Shown here one piece after another: positions 51,404-61,531 of a stretch of 64,000 nucleotides of DNA. Both the position numbers and the translations under genes were made by a program. The stretch's first letter is position 1, and each line of letters begins with the position of its first letter. The notes under the pieces were generated by a model that worked only from the letters and a program-made list of their open reading frames with translations, was not told the origin of the DNA and did no database searches. Source of the stretch: Altibacter sp. HG106 (GTDB lineage: Bacteria; Bacteroidota; Bacteroidia; Flavobacteriales; Flavobacteriaceae); NCBI RefSeq assembly GCF_028561755.1, contig NZ_JAQQTD010000003.1:186001-250000 (forward strand). The letters are read 5' to 3'.

Positions 51404-52111
51404 ATGCAATACAATAGAATCTTATTGAAGCTCTCCGGAGAAGCCCTAATGGGATCTCGAAGCTACGGAATAGACCCTGAAAGGCTTCACGACTATGCAA
51501 GTGAGATAAAACAGATTACAGATCGTGGAGTTGAAGTCGCTATCGTCATTGGAGGTGGAAATATTTTTCGAGGTGTCGCGGGGGCTAGTAAAGGGATGGA
51601 TCGCGTTCAAGGGGACCATATGGGAATGCTCGCCACGGTGATCAACGGCTTGGCCTTGCAAAGTGCTTTAGAAGATTCTGGCATCCAGGTGCGGCTGCAA
51701 AGCGCCATCAAGATCAATGAAGTGGCAGAACCCTTCATCCGAAGAAAAGCCATTAGGCACTTGGAAAAAGGGCGTGTAGTGATCTTTGGAGGAGGAACCG
51801 GCAACCCCTATTTTACAACCGATTCTGCCGCTGTTCTTCGTGCCATCGAGATCGATGCCGATGTGATTCTGAAAGGCACACGCGTAGATGGTATTTATTC
51901 TAGCGATCCGGAAAAAGATAAGGGTGCTACTAAATTTGACTTTATCAGTTTCGACGACGTGCTGAGCAAGGGGTTAAAAGTAATGGATACCACTGCCTTT
52001 ACGCTAAGTCAGGAAAATAGATTACCCATTATTGTCTTCGATATGAACACCAAAGGAAATCTTCTGAAGGTGGTTTCCGGAGAGAAAATTGGTACCAAAG
52101 TAAATTTGTAA
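51404..52111 (+). CDS. pyrH: UMP kinase (uridylate kinase)
   Basis: 235 residues of the amino acid kinase fold. Motifs [39 protein letters not shown] and the C-terminal [11 protein letters not shown] are all present. It phosphorylates UMP to UDP for nucleic acid and envelope synthesis. It is 103 bases upstream of frr, a common gene pair, so they may form one operon. Confidence 0.96.
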   Translation: MQYNRILLKLSGEALMGSRSYGIDPERLHDYASEIKQITDRGVEVAIVIGGGNIFRGVAGASKGMDRVQGDHMGMLATVINGLALQSALEDSGIQVRLQSAIKINEVAEPFIRRKAIRHLEKGRVVIFGGGTGNPYFTTDSAAVLRAIEIDADVILKGTRVDGIYSSDPEKDKGATKFDFISFDDVLSKGLKVMDTTAFTLSQENRLPIIVFDMNTKGNLLKVVSGEKIGTKVNL

Positions 52112-52214
52112 CTTAGCGTAAACGATTAGGCATTCTTTTTGTAATATTTTTGAATGGGTCGTCCCAGAAATACGGGAAGACAAAACGAAAGAACCTTTAG
52201 ATTAACAACATACT

Positions 52215-52769
52215 ATGGAAGAAGAAATAGCACTTATAATTGATGGTACGCGCGAAGCGATGGATAATGCCATCAAGCATTTGGAAAAGCAATTGGTGAA
52301 CATCCGTGCCGGAAAGGCATCCCCTTCAATGGTGAGTAGTGTGAAAGTAGATTACTACGGAACGCCAACTCCGCTGAATCAGGTGGCTAACGTGAATACC
52401 CCCGACGGCATGACGATCTCGATTCAACCCTGGGAAAAATCTTTAATTCCCGATATTGAACGAGGCATTCAAATTGCCAATTTAGGGTTCAATCCACAGA
52501 ATAATGGAGAAAGCGTTATTATTAATGTGCCTCCACTAACGGAAGAGCGAAGAAAAGAATTGGTGAAACAAGCCAAAGCAGAAGCCGAAGAAGCAAAAAT
52601 AGGCGTACGTAATGATCGCAAAACGGCAAATCAAGATATTAAAGAATTGGAAGCTTCAGATGATATGAAGAAAAATCTGGAGATTGATATTCAAGAAATG
52701 ACCGATAAACACATTGCTCGTATAGACGCCATTCTGGAAGCAAAAGAAAAAGAGATCATGAAGGTCTAA
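52215..52769 (+). CDS. frr: Ribosome recycling factor
   Basis: 184 residues, the standard length. The three-helix bundle and the small domain are recognisable from NIRAGKASPSMVSSVKVDYYGTPTPLNQVA and PPLTEERRKELVKQAK. It splits the post-termination ribosome with EF-G. A strong terminator follows 15 bases after the stop and ends the pyrH-frr unit. Confidence 0.97.
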   Translation: MEEEIALIIDGTREAMDNAIKHLEKQLVNIRAGKASPSMVSSVKVDYYGTPTPLNQVANVNTPDGMTISIQPWEKSLIPDIERGIQIANLGFNPQNNGESVIINVPPLTEERRKELVKQAKAEAEEAKIGVRNDRKTANQDIKELEASDDMKKNLEIDIQEMTDKHIARIDAILEAKEKEIMKV

Positions 52770-52784
52770 ACATAATATATCCTT

Positions 52785-52813
52785 AAAGAGAGCGGCTTCT
52801 AGCCGCTTTCTTT
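52785..52813 (+). terminator. Terminator after frr
   Basis: AAAGAGAGCGGC pairs with GCCGCTTTCTTT (one G-T wobble) around loop TTCTA. Confidence 0.85.
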
Positions 52814-52814
52814 A

Positions 52815-52822
52815 TACCTTTA
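52815..52822 (+). promoter_or_regulatory. -7 box of DUF5686 barrel gene
   Basis: TACCTTTA matches TAnnTTTG at 7 of 8 bases, directly after the frr terminator and 23 bases before the ATG. No TTG at -33. Confidence 0.4.
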
Positions 52823-52845
52823 CCCAAACTACCATAGCCATTCGA

Positions 52846-54111
52846 ATGCGTCCCCTTTTACTTGTTCTTTGTTGTTTCGCATCAAGCATGCTCTGGGCGC
52901 AGGAACCAGCGATACAAATCGCTGAAGACAGCACAAACACACAGACACCAAAAAAAGAGAGTCCATTTAACACAGGCTTCTTTCCCATCAGTTTCTTCGA
53001 TGTAGACCTGCGTTATCTTGTTAAATACAATAACTATGAAGGCTTACGATTAGGAGTAGGTGGTGTTACCAACGAAAAGCTTTCAGATCATTTCAAATTT
53101 GGAGGTCATTTTGCCTACGGCTTCAAAGACGATGACATCAAGTTTAGTCTTGGCGGAAGTGTTCGCGTTCGCAAAGAATCTAACACCTGGATCAACCTGT
53201 ATTATATCGATGACATTCGGGAAATAGGATCTTTTGCGTATTTAACCGACGCCAGAGTGTACTCGGTGTTCGAGCCCCGTTTGGTGAATGTCACCCAATT
53301 TTATAAGCATCGTACCTGGCAAACCAATGTGCAACACGAATTTACACCACGAATTTTATCGGAATTGCGCTTCGGGCGGAGCCGCATTGAAAACATTGAA
53401 AATTACATTTTTCTGAATGACGGCGGTATCTTCAGAAATTACGAACTTTCAGAAGTAACCGCCTCGATCCGAATCAGTCCGAAACGCGATTTTTTTACAA
53501 GAGAAGACGGTCTAGTGGAATATTTTGATGGGTTTCCGAAGATTAGCGCGCAGGTGACTCAGGGTATTAAAGGTATTACCGGTAGCGATTTTAATTACAC
53601 CAAGCTGGGTCTGAAGCTAGATTATTATGTGAAACGCACGAACCTCACCTCGACCAACTTCTTGTTAGAAGGGGATATTGCCTTTGGTGACACACCACTC
53701 ACCCATTTATTTCACGCCTACCCCAATAGTCCCACTAAAGACGAGATCCTACAACGTTTCTCGGTCGCGGGCCGCCGAAGTTTCGAAACCATGTATTTTG
53801 GAGAGTTTTTTTCAGATCGACTCGCCACCTTACAAATTAAGCACAGCCTTCGCCGCTTCAACATTTCAGAGCGCTTTCGACCCGAACTGGTGTTCATTAC
53901 CCGTCATGCCTGGGGCGACCTCAATAATCCCGAACAGCATCTGGGGATTCCATTTAATACGCTAGAAGAATTTTATTCAGAATCAGGTTTCGAACTCAAT
54001 AAACTGCTATTTGGTTTCGGACTCAGTTTTGCGTATCGCTATGGGTATTATCACTTACCTGACCTTGAAGATAATATCTCTTTCAAATTTACCTTCTATC
54101 TAAAATTATAA
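52846..54111 (+). CDS. Outer-membrane barrel, DUF5686 C-terminal type (short form)
   Basis: 421 residues. The signal peptide ends at MLWAQ. A linker (SFFDVDLRYLVKYNNYEGLRLGVGG) leads into alternating beta-strands throughout, ending FKFTFYLKL with a C-terminal Leu, typical of an outer-membrane barrel. The full DUF5686 family protein is over 800 residues with an N-terminal carboxypeptidase-regulatory-like domain; here that domain is absent, making a short form. Function unknown. It precedes an MMPL transporter by 63 bases. Confidence 0.75.
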   Translation: MRPLLLVLCCFASSMLWAQEPAIQIAEDSTNTQTPKKESPFNTGFFPISFFDVDLRYLVKYNNYEGLRLGVGGVTNEKLSDHFKFGGHFAYGFKDDDIKFSLGGSVRVRKESNTWINLYYIDDIREIGSFAYLTDARVYSVFEPRLVNVTQFYKHRTWQTNVQHEFTPRILSELRFGRSRIENIENYIFLNDGGIFRNYELSEVTASIRISPKRDFFTREDGLVEYFDGFPKISAQVTQGIKGITGSDFNYTKLGLKLDYYVKRTNLTSTNFLLEGDIAFGDTPLTHLFHAYPNSPTKDEILQRFSVAGRRSFETMYFGEFFSDRLATLQIKHSLRRFNISERFRPELVFITRHAWGDLNNPEQHLGIPFNTLEEFYSESGFELNKLLFGFGLSFAYRYGYYHLPDLEDNISFKFTFYLKL

Positions 54112-54145
54112 GTTGCTTAGCATCCGTTTACCGAAACGGAATTAG

Positions 54146-54153
54146 TACCTTTG
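54146..54153 (+). promoter_or_regulatory. -7 box of MMPL transporter promoter
   Basis: TACCTTTG is an exact TAnnTTTG box that includes the TTG at 54151, which would otherwise open the transporter frame. No TTG at 19-23 bases upstream, so the assignment is moderate. Confidence 0.5.
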
Positions 54154-54174
54154 CCCCGCCTTAAGGAACTGGTT

Positions 54175-56574
54175 GTGGAGAAGCTTTTTAGTATTGGTTT
54201 TTGGAGTGTCGTGGCACGGTTTATTCTTCGGAATAGAACGTTGATATTGGTAGCTATCGCTGCCTGTACGGTTTTTATGGCCCTCCAGTGGAAACACATG
54301 CGGTTTACCTACACAGAGGCAAATCTTCTGCCCGATGATCACGAAATCAACCTTGAATACGAACGATTTTTGAATACGTTCGGAGAAGAAGGAAATTTAA
54401 TTGTGTTGGGCGTTAAAGACAGTTTACTGTTCACACCAAAAAACTTTACGGCCTGGAACGAACTGAGCGCCTCCCTGAACACCTATGATGAAGTAGATCT
54501 AACGCTCTCGCTGGGGAATCTTCAGAAACTTCAGAAGCGCCAAGACACCGCCGCATTCGAACTGACACCTATTGCAAGCGACAGTATTTGGACCGACAAG
54601 GGTCTGGAAAAGTTTCAGCAGGAGCTCTTTTACAAAATGCCCTTTTATGAAGGCCTGGTCTATAGCCCCAGTAAAAAAGCCGTGCGTACCGCGGTCTATT
54701 TGAAAAAGGATATTGTTAATACGCCCGCACGAAAAGATTTTATTGTCTCGACACTGATCCCCGAAATTGAGGCGTTTGAAGCAGCAACTGGTATCGAAGT
54801 TCGTACCAGTGGTATGCCCTATATTCGAACCCTCAATTCTCAAAATATTATCGACGAAATTGGATGGTTTATCGGGGCCGCCTTGGCCGTTACTTCGTTG
54901 ATTTTCTTCTTTTTCTTTCGTTCAGTAAGAGCGACCTTGATTTCGATGGTTACCGTTATCATTGGAGTGATGTGGTCCTTCGGAATTTTAGGACTGCTAC
55001 ACTACGAGATTACGGTTCTTACAGCGCTCATTCCGCCGCTCATTATTGTTATTGGAATTCCCAACTGTATTTTCCTGATCAACAAATACCAGCAAGAGAT
55101 CAAGCAACACGGAAACCAAGCGAAATCACTGCAACGCGTGATCGCCAAAGTGGGAAATGCTACCTTGATGACCAACGTAACCACGGCTTCCGGGTTTGCC
55201 ACCTTTATTCTTACTAACAGTAAGCTATTATCGGAATTTGGTATTGTAGCTTCCATCAATATTTTGGTTATTTTCTTGTTGAGCCTGTTCATCATTCCGA
55301 TTGTCTATAGCTACATGGCAATTCCGAAGTACAAACACCTAAAACACCTCAATAAGCGTTGGATCGGCAGTTTTGTGGATTGGATGGAGAAAATGGTAAA
55401 AGAGCATCGCGTGGCCATTTATGCCGTTTCCGTGCTCTTGTTAAGCGCCGGTATTATTGGCATTTACAACATTAAAATATCGGGGAGTATCATTGAAGAC
55501 ATGCCCAAAAAGAAGCCGTTCTTTAAAGATATCACCTTCTTTGAACAGGAATTTGAAGGAATAATGCCGCTCGAGATTCTCGTGGACACAAAACGGAAGA
55601 AGGGCGTTATGAAACTTGCTACCTTGAAACGCATGGAATCGCTTCAGACGTATCTGGAGGAATTACCCGAGTTTTCAAAATCGATTTCCATTGTTAATCT
55701 GGTGAAGTTTTCAAAGCAAGCCTACTACAACAACAATCCTGAATACTATCAGTTGCCGAACAGTCAGGACCGCACCTTTATCCTTTCGTATGCCAAGGGG
55801 AGCGCACAAGACACCAACCTCCTTCAAAGTTATGTAGATACCACCGGACAGTACGCCCGCATGACTACCTTTATGAAGGATACCGGAACCGAGCGCTTCG
55901 ACCGAATCGAAGAGGATCTTACCGCAGAAATTAACAAGATTTTTCCTCCCGATCGCTACGATGTTTCCGTGACGGGCAAAGCGCTGGTGTTCCAAAAAGG
56001 AACGAAATATTTGGTGAATAACCTGGTCCTTTCCTTATCACTTGCGGTGCTGCTTATCGCCCTATTCATGGCCTGGATGTTTCGAAGTTTTCGAATGATT
56101 TTGGTGTCGCTTATTCCAAACTTGCTACCCCTTATCATTACAGCAGGATTGATGGGCTTTTTGGGCGTTCCCATTAAGCCGTCCACGATTTTGGTGTTTA
56201 GCATCGCCTTTGGGATCTCGGTAGATGATACTATTCACTTCCTCGCAAAGTATCGGCAAGAGCTTATTAGCAATAAGTGGCGTATTAAAAAATCGGTTTA
56301 TGCAGCCCTACGAGAAACTGGGGTTAGTATGTTCTATACTTCCATTGTGCTGTTTTTTGGTTTTTCCGTATTCACTATTTCCAGTTTTGGGGGTACCGTC
56401 GCCTTAGGAGCCTTGGTTTCGGCCACCCTGCTCTTTGCCATGTTGGCCAATCTATTACTTCTTCCTTCGTTGTTACTATCGTTGGAGCGAAGTATCGCTA
56501 ACAAAGAGACGCTGCGTAAACCAGCGCTTCAAATCCTACCGGGAAAAGAAGAGGAAGAAGACGGAGATTCTTAG
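54175..56574 (+). CDS. RND/MMPL-family transporter with sterol-sensing-type domains
   Basis: About 799 residues. Twelve membrane helices in the RND arrangement: one, a large periplasmic domain (60-220), five, a second periplasmic domain (425-610), then six. The TM4-like segment contains DDTIHF (Asp in helix, possible proton relay). Members in Bacteroidota export lipids or hopanoids and similar compounds. GTG at 54175 is chosen because the earlier TTG at 54151 lies inside the promoter -7 box. No adaptor or TolC gene is adjacent, so it may act alone like MmpL. Confidence 0.85.
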   Translation: MEKLFSIGFWSVVARFILRNRTLILVAIAACTVFMALQWKHMRFTYTEANLLPDDHEINLEYERFLNTFGEEGNLIVLGVKDSLLFTPKNFTAWNELSASLNTYDEVDLTLSLGNLQKLQKRQDTAAFELTPIASDSIWTDKGLEKFQQELFYKMPFYEGLVYSPSKKAVRTAVYLKKDIVNTPARKDFIVSTLIPEIEAFEAATGIEVRTSGMPYIRTLNSQNIIDEIGWFIGAALAVTSLIFFFFFRSVRATLISMVTVIIGVMWSFGILGLLHYEITVLTALIPPLIIVIGIPNCIFLINKYQQEIKQHGNQAKSLQRVIAKVGNATLMTNVTTASGFATFILTNSKLLSEFGIVASINILVIFLLSLFIIPIVYSYMAIPKYKHLKHLNKRWIGSFVDWMEKMVKEHRVAIYAVSVLLLSAGIIGIYNIKISGSIIEDMPKKKPFFKDITFFEQEFEGIMPLEILVDTKRKKGVMKLATLKRMESLQTYLEELPEFSKSISIVNLVKFSKQAYYNNNPEYYQLPNSQDRTFILSYAKGSAQDTNLLQSYVDTTGQYARMTTFMKDTGTERFDRIEEDLTAEINKIFPPDRYDVSVTGKALVFQKGTKYLVNNLVLSLSLAVLLIALFMAWMFRSFRMILVSLIPNLLPLIITAGLMGFLGVPIKPSTILVFSIAFGISVDDTIHFLAKYRQELISNKWRIKKSVYAALRETGVSMFYTSIVLFFGFSVFTISSFGGTVALGALVSATLLFAMLANLLLLPSLLLSLERSIANKETLRKPALQILPGKEEEEDGDS

Positions 56575-56636
56575 AATCCATACATTTTATTTGCAGCATA
56601 AAAAAAGTATCTTTACCCCTCTAAAATTGTATGGTA

Positions 56637-58079
56637 ATGAACTATCAGGATATCGCCACCTTATTGCAGAGTGACCCTTCCTTAATCGAAGTTAATGTAA
56701 GAGGATGGGTACGCTCCTTCCGAAGCAACCGATTTATTGCGTTAAATGACGGCTCGACGTTACACAATCTTCAATGCGTTGTAGACTATGATAATTTTGA
56801 GGAAGCGCTTCTGAAAAAAATAACCACAGGCGCTGCTATCGCCGTCACTGGTGTGTTGGTAGAAAGCCAAGGAAGCGGACAAGCAGTAGAAATCCAGGTT
56901 TCATCGCTTGAGGTGCTGGGAGTAGCTGATCCTGAAGAAGTGAAGAAAACCATTTTATCGCCCAAGCGACATAGCCTGGAGAAATTACGGGAACAGGCAC
57001 ATTTGCGGGTGCGAACCAACACCTTCGGTGCCGTGATGCGCATGCGCTCAAAATTATCGTTTGCGGTACATGAATACTTTCAGAAGAACGGATTTTATTA
57101 TATGCACACGCCCATTATTACCGGCAGTGATGCAGAAGGTGCAGGAGAAATGTTTCGGGTTTCTAATCTAAGCCTCGAAAACCCGCCAACGACCGAAGAT
57201 GGAGACATCGATTTCAAAAAGGATTTCTTCGGAAAGGAAACCAATCTTACCGTAAGTGGACAACTGGAGGCCGAAACCTTTGCCATGGGACTGGGAAAAG
57301 TGTATACATTCGGACCTACATTTCGGGCAGAAAACTCGAATACTTCGCGTCACCTGGCGGAATTCTGGATGATCGAGCCAGAAGTAGCCTTCTACGATCT
57401 GGCGGACAATATGGATCTGGCCGAAGATTTTATAAAATACGTGTTGCGGTACGTTCTAGAACATTGTGCCGACGATTTAGAGTTTTTAGAAAACCGACTG
57501 CTTCAAGAAGAAAAATCGAAACCGCAAAACGAACGAAGTGAGATGACCTTGCGGGAAAAACTACACTTTGTGGTAGACAATAACTTTAAACGCGTGAGCT
57601 ACACGGAAGCCATTGATATTTTAAAAAATAGCAAGCCCAACAAAAAGAAGAAATTCAAGTACCCCATTGATGCCTGGGGAGCCGATCTGCAAAGTGAACA
57701 CGAACGTTTCTTGGTAGAAAAACATTTCAAATGTCCCGTGATTCTATTTGATTATCCCGCGACCATTAAGGCTTTTTATATGCGCTTGAATGAAGACGAA
57801 AAGACCGTTCGTGCCATGGATGTCTTATTCCCAGGAATCGGCGAAATTGTGGGAGGCTCGCAACGAGAAGAACGTTACGACGTGCTTAAATCGAAGATGG
57901 AGCAAATGGATATTCCAGAAGAAGAACTGTGGTGGTATTTAGAACTGCGCAAGTTTGGTACTGCCGTTCATAGTGGTTTTGGCCTTGGTTTTGAGCGTCT
58001 GGTACAGTTTGCTACGGGCATGGGTAATATCCGTGACGTGATCCCTTATCCACGTACACCAGGGAACGCAGAATTCTAG
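56637..58079 (+). CDS. asnS: Asparaginyl-tRNA synthetase
   Basis: 480 residues, class IIb. The anticodon-binding OB fold is N-terminal ([20 protein letters not shown]), and class II motifs 2 ([21 protein letters not shown]) and 3 ([27 protein letters not shown]) are present. It charges tRNA-Asn for translation. An in-frame ATG two codons earlier (56631) cannot be excluded. A T-rich terminator hairpin follows at 58105. Confidence 0.96.
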   Translation: MNYQDIATLLQSDPSLIEVNVRGWVRSFRSNRFIALNDGSTLHNLQCVVDYDNFEEALLKKITTGAAIAVTGVLVESQGSGQAVEIQVSSLEVLGVADPEEVKKTILSPKRHSLEKLREQAHLRVRTNTFGAVMRMRSKLSFAVHEYFQKNGFYYMHTPIITGSDAEGAGEMFRVSNLSLENPPTTEDGDIDFKKDFFGKETNLTVSGQLEAETFAMGLGKVYTFGPTFRAENSNTSRHLAEFWMIEPEVAFYDLADNMDLAEDFIKYVLRYVLEHCADDLEFLENRLLQEEKSKPQNERSEMTLREKLHFVVDNNFKRVSYTEAIDILKNSKPNKKKKFKYPIDAWGADLQSEHERFLVEKHFKCPVILFDYPATIKAFYMRLNEDEKTVRAMDVLFPGIGEIVGGSQREERYDVLKSKMEQMDIPEEELWWYLELRKFGTAVHSGFGLGFERLVQFATGMGNIRDVIPYPRTPGNAEF

Positions 58080-58104
58080 AATTAATAAATCATAAGCTTA
58101 TATT

Positions 58105-58141
58105 AAATCGCCTTGCTTTCTGCGGAAACTAGGCGGTTTTT
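58105..58141 (+). terminator. Terminator after asnS
   Basis: AAATCGCCT pairs with AGGCGGTTT (one T-G wobble) with a 17-base loop, followed by Ts. Confidence 0.75.
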
Positions 58142-58173
58142 GTTACATTTATAGCTACGGAATACGCGTCATT

Positions 58174-59628
58174 ATGCTCAAACAACAACTTAATTTTAAG
58201 CTCTCTCAGAAGCTCTCGCCGCAGCAAATTCAGTTGATGAAACTGATCCAATTGCCGACGCAAGCATTCGAACAGCGTATTTCCCAGGAATTAGAAGAAA
58301 ACCCGGCTTTAGAAAAGGGAAAGGAAGAAAAAGATTCGTTAGACGATGATTTTGATAATACCGATGATTACGAGCAAGATTCGGAAGTGATCGAAACCGA
58401 AATCGACGTTGACGAATATTTGAGTGATGACGAGATTCCAAGTTATAAGTTAGCCGCCAATAACTATAGTTCCGACGACGAGGACAAGCAAATACCTTAC
58501 GCTTCAGGGGTTTCCTTTAATCAACACTTATTAAAACAACTTAACACCTATCGCTTGAGTGAAGAGGAAGAAGAGATCGCTCGCTTTCTGGTAGGGAGTA
58601 TTGATGAAAGTGGTTACATCCGGCGGGACCTTCAAGACATTGTGGACGATCTTGCTTTCACGCAAAATGTATATACTTCCGAAGAAAAAATTGAAGAAGT
58701 CTTACGCACGGTGCATGATCTGGATCCTGCCGGAGTGGGTGCCCGAAACTTGCAAGAATGCCTGCGCTTACAACTTGAACGAAAGCGCGAGACGCCTGCG
58801 GTTTCTCTTGCTATGGACATAATCAATGATGCTTTTGACCACTTTACCAAAAAACATTACAAAAAGCTCCTTTCAAAATTCGACATAACGGAAGATGAAT
58901 TGCGAAACGCCATTCATGAAGTTGAAGGACTCAACCCAAAACCAGGAGGAACATATTCGGGAAATACGCGCATGGTAGAACACGTGGTGCCCGATTTTGC
59001 CATTAAAATAGAAGACGGGGAATTACAATTGACGCTCAACGGAAGAAACGCACCCGAGTTGCATGTTTCCAGAGAATACACCAATATGCTGAAAGGGTAC
59101 AAAGCGGCGAAAGAGCGCTCAAAATCACAGAAAGATGCGGTGCTCTTTATCAAGCAGAAGTTGGATGCTGCGAAATGGTTTATAGATGCTATCAAACAAC
59201 GACAACAAACTCTTTGGGTCACCATGAACGCCATCATGCAACATCAGTATGAATACTTCATGACGGGAGATGAGCGAAAATTGAAACCAATGATCTTAAA
59301 GGACATCGCAGATACCATTCATATGGATGTATCTACCGTGTCACGAGTTGCCAATAGTAAATATGTGGATACACCCTACGGAACGAAGCTTATCAAGGAG
59401 TTTTTCAGCGAATCAATGAAGAACGATCAGGGAGAAGATGTTTCTACACGCGAGATCAAAAAGATCCTAGAAATTACGGTTTCCGAAGAAAACAAAAAGA
59501 AACCGCTCACTGATGATAAATTGGCCAAGATACTGAAGGATAAAGGTTATCCCATCGCCCGCCGAACGGTTGCCAAGTACCGAGAACAGCTCGATATCCC
59601 TGTCGCCAGACTTCGCAAAGAAATTTAA
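58174..59628 (+). CDS. rpoN: RNA polymerase sigma-54 factor
   Basis: 484 residues: region I, rich in Gln and Leu (LNFKLSQKLSPQQIQLMKLIQLPTQAF), an acidic region II (Asp/Glu stretch 55-85), the core-binding region and the C-terminal RpoN box ARRTVAKYRE (462-471). It directs polymerase to -24/-12 promoters that need an AAA+ activator. No activator gene is in the window. The last base of its stop is the first base of the next start codon (TAATG). Confidence 0.96.
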   Translation: MLKQQLNFKLSQKLSPQQIQLMKLIQLPTQAFEQRISQELEENPALEKGKEEKDSLDDDFDNTDDYEQDSEVIETEIDVDEYLSDDEIPSYKLAANNYSSDDEDKQIPYASGVSFNQHLLKQLNTYRLSEEEEEIARFLVGSIDESGYIRRDLQDIVDDLAFTQNVYTSEEKIEEVLRTVHDLDPAGVGARNLQECLRLQLERKRETPAVSLAMDIINDAFDHFTKKHYKKLLSKFDITEDELRNAIHEVEGLNPKPGGTYSGNTRMVEHVVPDFAIKIEDGELQLTLNGRNAPELHVSREYTNMLKGYKAAKERSKSQKDAVLFIKQKLDAAKWFIDAIKQRQQTLWVTMNAIMQHQYEYFMTGDERKLKPMILKDIADTIHMDVSTVSRVANSKYVDTPYGTKLIKEFFSESMKNDQGEDVSTREIKKILEITVSEENKKKPLTDDKLAKILKDKGYPIARRTVAKYREQLDIPVARLRKEI

Positions 59629-60233
59629 TGAACCTTTTGTTACGCGCATCCAGTTATGTTTTTCATCCCTTGCTGATGCCGTTGCTGGGAACCTTACTTT
59701 ATTTCGGCATGACCCCTCGATATGTAGAGTGGGAAGTGGTACAAGCCAAGGCCTTCGCGGTGGCAATTATTACCATTTTTATTCCGATTGTTAGCTTTTT
59801 TTTACTGAAGAACATGGGGGTCGTAGACTCCATTCATCTACGAATGGCGAAAGAACGGAAGGTCCCGTTAATGATACAATGTCTTCTCTTGCTTCTCATC
59901 ATCAAATTGGTCTTTGATCCTTATGAAACGCCGGAACTCAATTATTTCTTTGTGGGCATACTGTTCTCGGCGATGACAGCCCTGGTCATGGTCTTCTTTT
60001 CGATTAAAGTCAGTTTACATCAAATGGGGATCGCTGGAATTACCATGTTCCTCATCGCGTTGAGCATTCACTTTAAAATCAATATGCTGTTGTGGATTGC
60101 CTTGTTTTTTCTACTGAATGGTTTGGTCGCCACGGCCCGACTGCATGCCGGTGCCCACACGTATCAGGAGTTGAGTGTTGGATTTTGTATCGGACTCCTA
60201 CCACAGCTCATATTGCTTAATTTCTGGTTATAG
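59628..60233 (+). CDS. Degenerate PAP2-superfamily membrane protein
   Basis: 201 residues with five or six membrane helices. Traces of the PAP2 motifs remain: motif 2 as SLHQMG (His131) and motif 3 as ARLHAGAHTYQE (Arg171, His177, Glu181 in place of Asp). Motif 1 (KxxxxxxRP) is reduced to a weak KERKVP. It may have lost phosphatase activity or act on an unusual lipid phosphate. Translational coupling to rpoN (TAATG) is clear, though no functional link is known. Its end overlaps the convergent barrel gene by 6 bases. Confidence 0.75.
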   Translation: MNLLLRASSYVFHPLLMPLLGTLLYFGMTPRYVEWEVVQAKAFAVAIITIFIPIVSFFLLKNMGVVDSIHLRMAKERKVPLMIQCLLLLLIIKLVFDPYETPELNYFFVGILFSAMTALVMVFFSIKVSLHQMGIAGITMFLIALSIHFKINMLLWIALFFLLNGLVATARLHAGAHTYQELSVGFCIGLLPQLILLNFWL

Positions 60234-60953
60234 GATATAGAATATAATTCCCAAGCGAAGGGTTCGGAAGGCTACGGAAGCACCAGAAGCTACCTGTGCG
60301 TCTTCAAAAAACGGAGTGATTTGATAGTACGCTCGAATATTAAACGTGCTATAGCCAAAGCTCAGTGTAGCGCCAATGTGAAAGGGATTGAATTCGGGGA
60401 TGTCGGTTTGAACAACATCGTTTCCGGGTTGCATAAAGCGTGCCTTGTACCAATAGGTATAGCCCAACTTAATACCCCCATAAATGCGCCAAAATTTAAA
60501 GGATTTTGACGTGGAAGTGCGCCAACGGAACTCTATAGGCATCTCTACAGTAGCCGTACTAAAACGGTTAAAGTCGTAGGGAATCTCATTTTCATCTACT
60601 ACCTGAAAGATCGTATTCTCATTTTGATCTTCTCCGATAAATAAATTTTGGCCGTAGCGATTGAATGAGACTCCGGCGCCCACGGCAAGTGCTACATTGC
60701 GACGTTGGTTGAGTGGCATATCGCGTAAATACCCGAAATTGATCCCACCTGAGAGGCCTCGTAAGTTAACATTGGAAGGTACATTCAAAATTAGATTGTA
60801 GGTCGCAGAAAAGTAAAATTGATCTTCTCGGTATAAGGAATCCCTTTCTGCTATTGGAATGACATCCTCATCTTCCTCCTCTTGTGCCGAACAAAAAAAA
60901 GGCACTAATAGGAAAAGAGTACTCAACAACCATATGAGTTTGTACTTCTGCAT
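60228..60953 (-). CDS. Outer-membrane beta-barrel protein (PorT-like family)
   Basis: 241 residues. Signal peptide ends near FFCSAQ, then an acidic linker (EEEDEDVIPIAERD). The rest is built of amphipathic beta-strands (FYFSATYNLILNVP, GGINFGYLRD, GGIKLGYTYWY, LSFGYSTFNIRAYYQI) ending FRTLRLGIIFYIL, a small barrel of the PorT/OmpA-like type. ATG at 60953 is chosen because it starts the signal peptide; the frame upstream runs through a terminator at 60991. Function unknown; PorT is needed for type IX secretion in relatives, but this protein cannot be equated with it from sequence alone. Confidence 0.8.
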   Translation of the reverse strand: MQKYKLIWLLSTLFLLVPFFCSAQEEEDEDVIPIAERDSLYREDQFYFSATYNLILNVPSNVNLRGLSGGINFGYLRDMPLNQRRNVALAVGAGVSFNRYGQNLFIGEDQNENTIFQVVDENEIPYDFNRFSTATVEMPIEFRWRTSTSKSFKFWRIYGGIKLGYTYWYKARFMQPGNDVVQTDIPEFNPFHIGATLSFGYSTFNIRAYYQITPFFEDAQVASGASVAFRTLRLGIIFYIL

Positions 60954-60990
60954 AGGATAAAGATAACGGGAAAATATAAAATACGTGTAT

Positions 60991-61024
60991 AAAAAAACGC
61001 CTTGAAAAATCAAGGCGTTTTTTT
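60991..61024. terminator. Terminator after the ExbB/ExbD operon
   Basis: AAAAAACGCCTTGA and TCAAGGCGTTTTTT are perfect 14-base inverted repeats around a short A-loop, serving as terminator for the minus-strand ExbD operon. Confidence 0.9.
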
Positions 61025-61038
61025 GTGCAATGAATGTA

Positions 61039-61512
61039 TTAATTCTCTAACTGATTACCTGGTGAGGTAATGTAAATTATCTTCAACATGTTCAAATCTC
61101 GTAGTTCTTGTTTGATATCCGAAACCAAACCTGTGTTGGTTTCGTTATCTACTTTTAGTGCTACCATTACCTTATCTTGAAGTTCCGGGCGCAATTGCGC
61201 ACGAAGTTCGTTCAAAGCAAATTTGATATTGTCGATATCGGTGTACTTATCACCTATTTGGATTTTTCCTTCGGTACCGTATTTATCTTGATACTGAGAG
61301 CTAGGCTTCCCGGCATAAATAAAGATAGAACGGTCTTTTTTCAGCTTTTCTACCTGATCTCCTTTCGGTAATTCCTGCTGAACTAGTAAATTGTTCTCAC
61401 GCAGTACCGTTACCACCATGAAGAAGAACAAAAGCATGAATACGATATCGGGCAACGATGCCGTTGAAATCGCTGGAAGTTCTCCGCTTTTTTTCTTTTT
61501 AAATTTTGACAT
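61039..61512 (-). CDS. ExbD/TolR biopolymer transport protein (second copy)
   Basis: 157 residues with one membrane helix (about 18-42) carrying the pore aspartate Asp22 in SLPDIVFMLLFFF. The periplasmic domain (45-157) is a TolR-like fold. It joins ExbB to use proton motive force to energise TonB-type outer-membrane transport or TolA-like envelope work. It is the last gene of a four-gene operon (exbB, 142 aa protein, exbD, exbD). Two non-identical ExbDs suggest a hetero-complex, frequent in Bacteroidota. Confidence 0.92.
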   Translation of the reverse strand: MSKFKKKKSGELPAISTASLPDIVFMLLFFFMVVTVLRENNLLVQQELPKGDQVEKLKKDRSIFIYAGKPSSQYQDKYGTEGKIQIGDKYTDIDNIKFALNELRAQLRPELQDKVMVALKVDNETNTGLVSDIKQELRDLNMLKIIYITSPGNQLEN

Positions 61513-61531
61513 AGTCTAATTTATATAAAGG

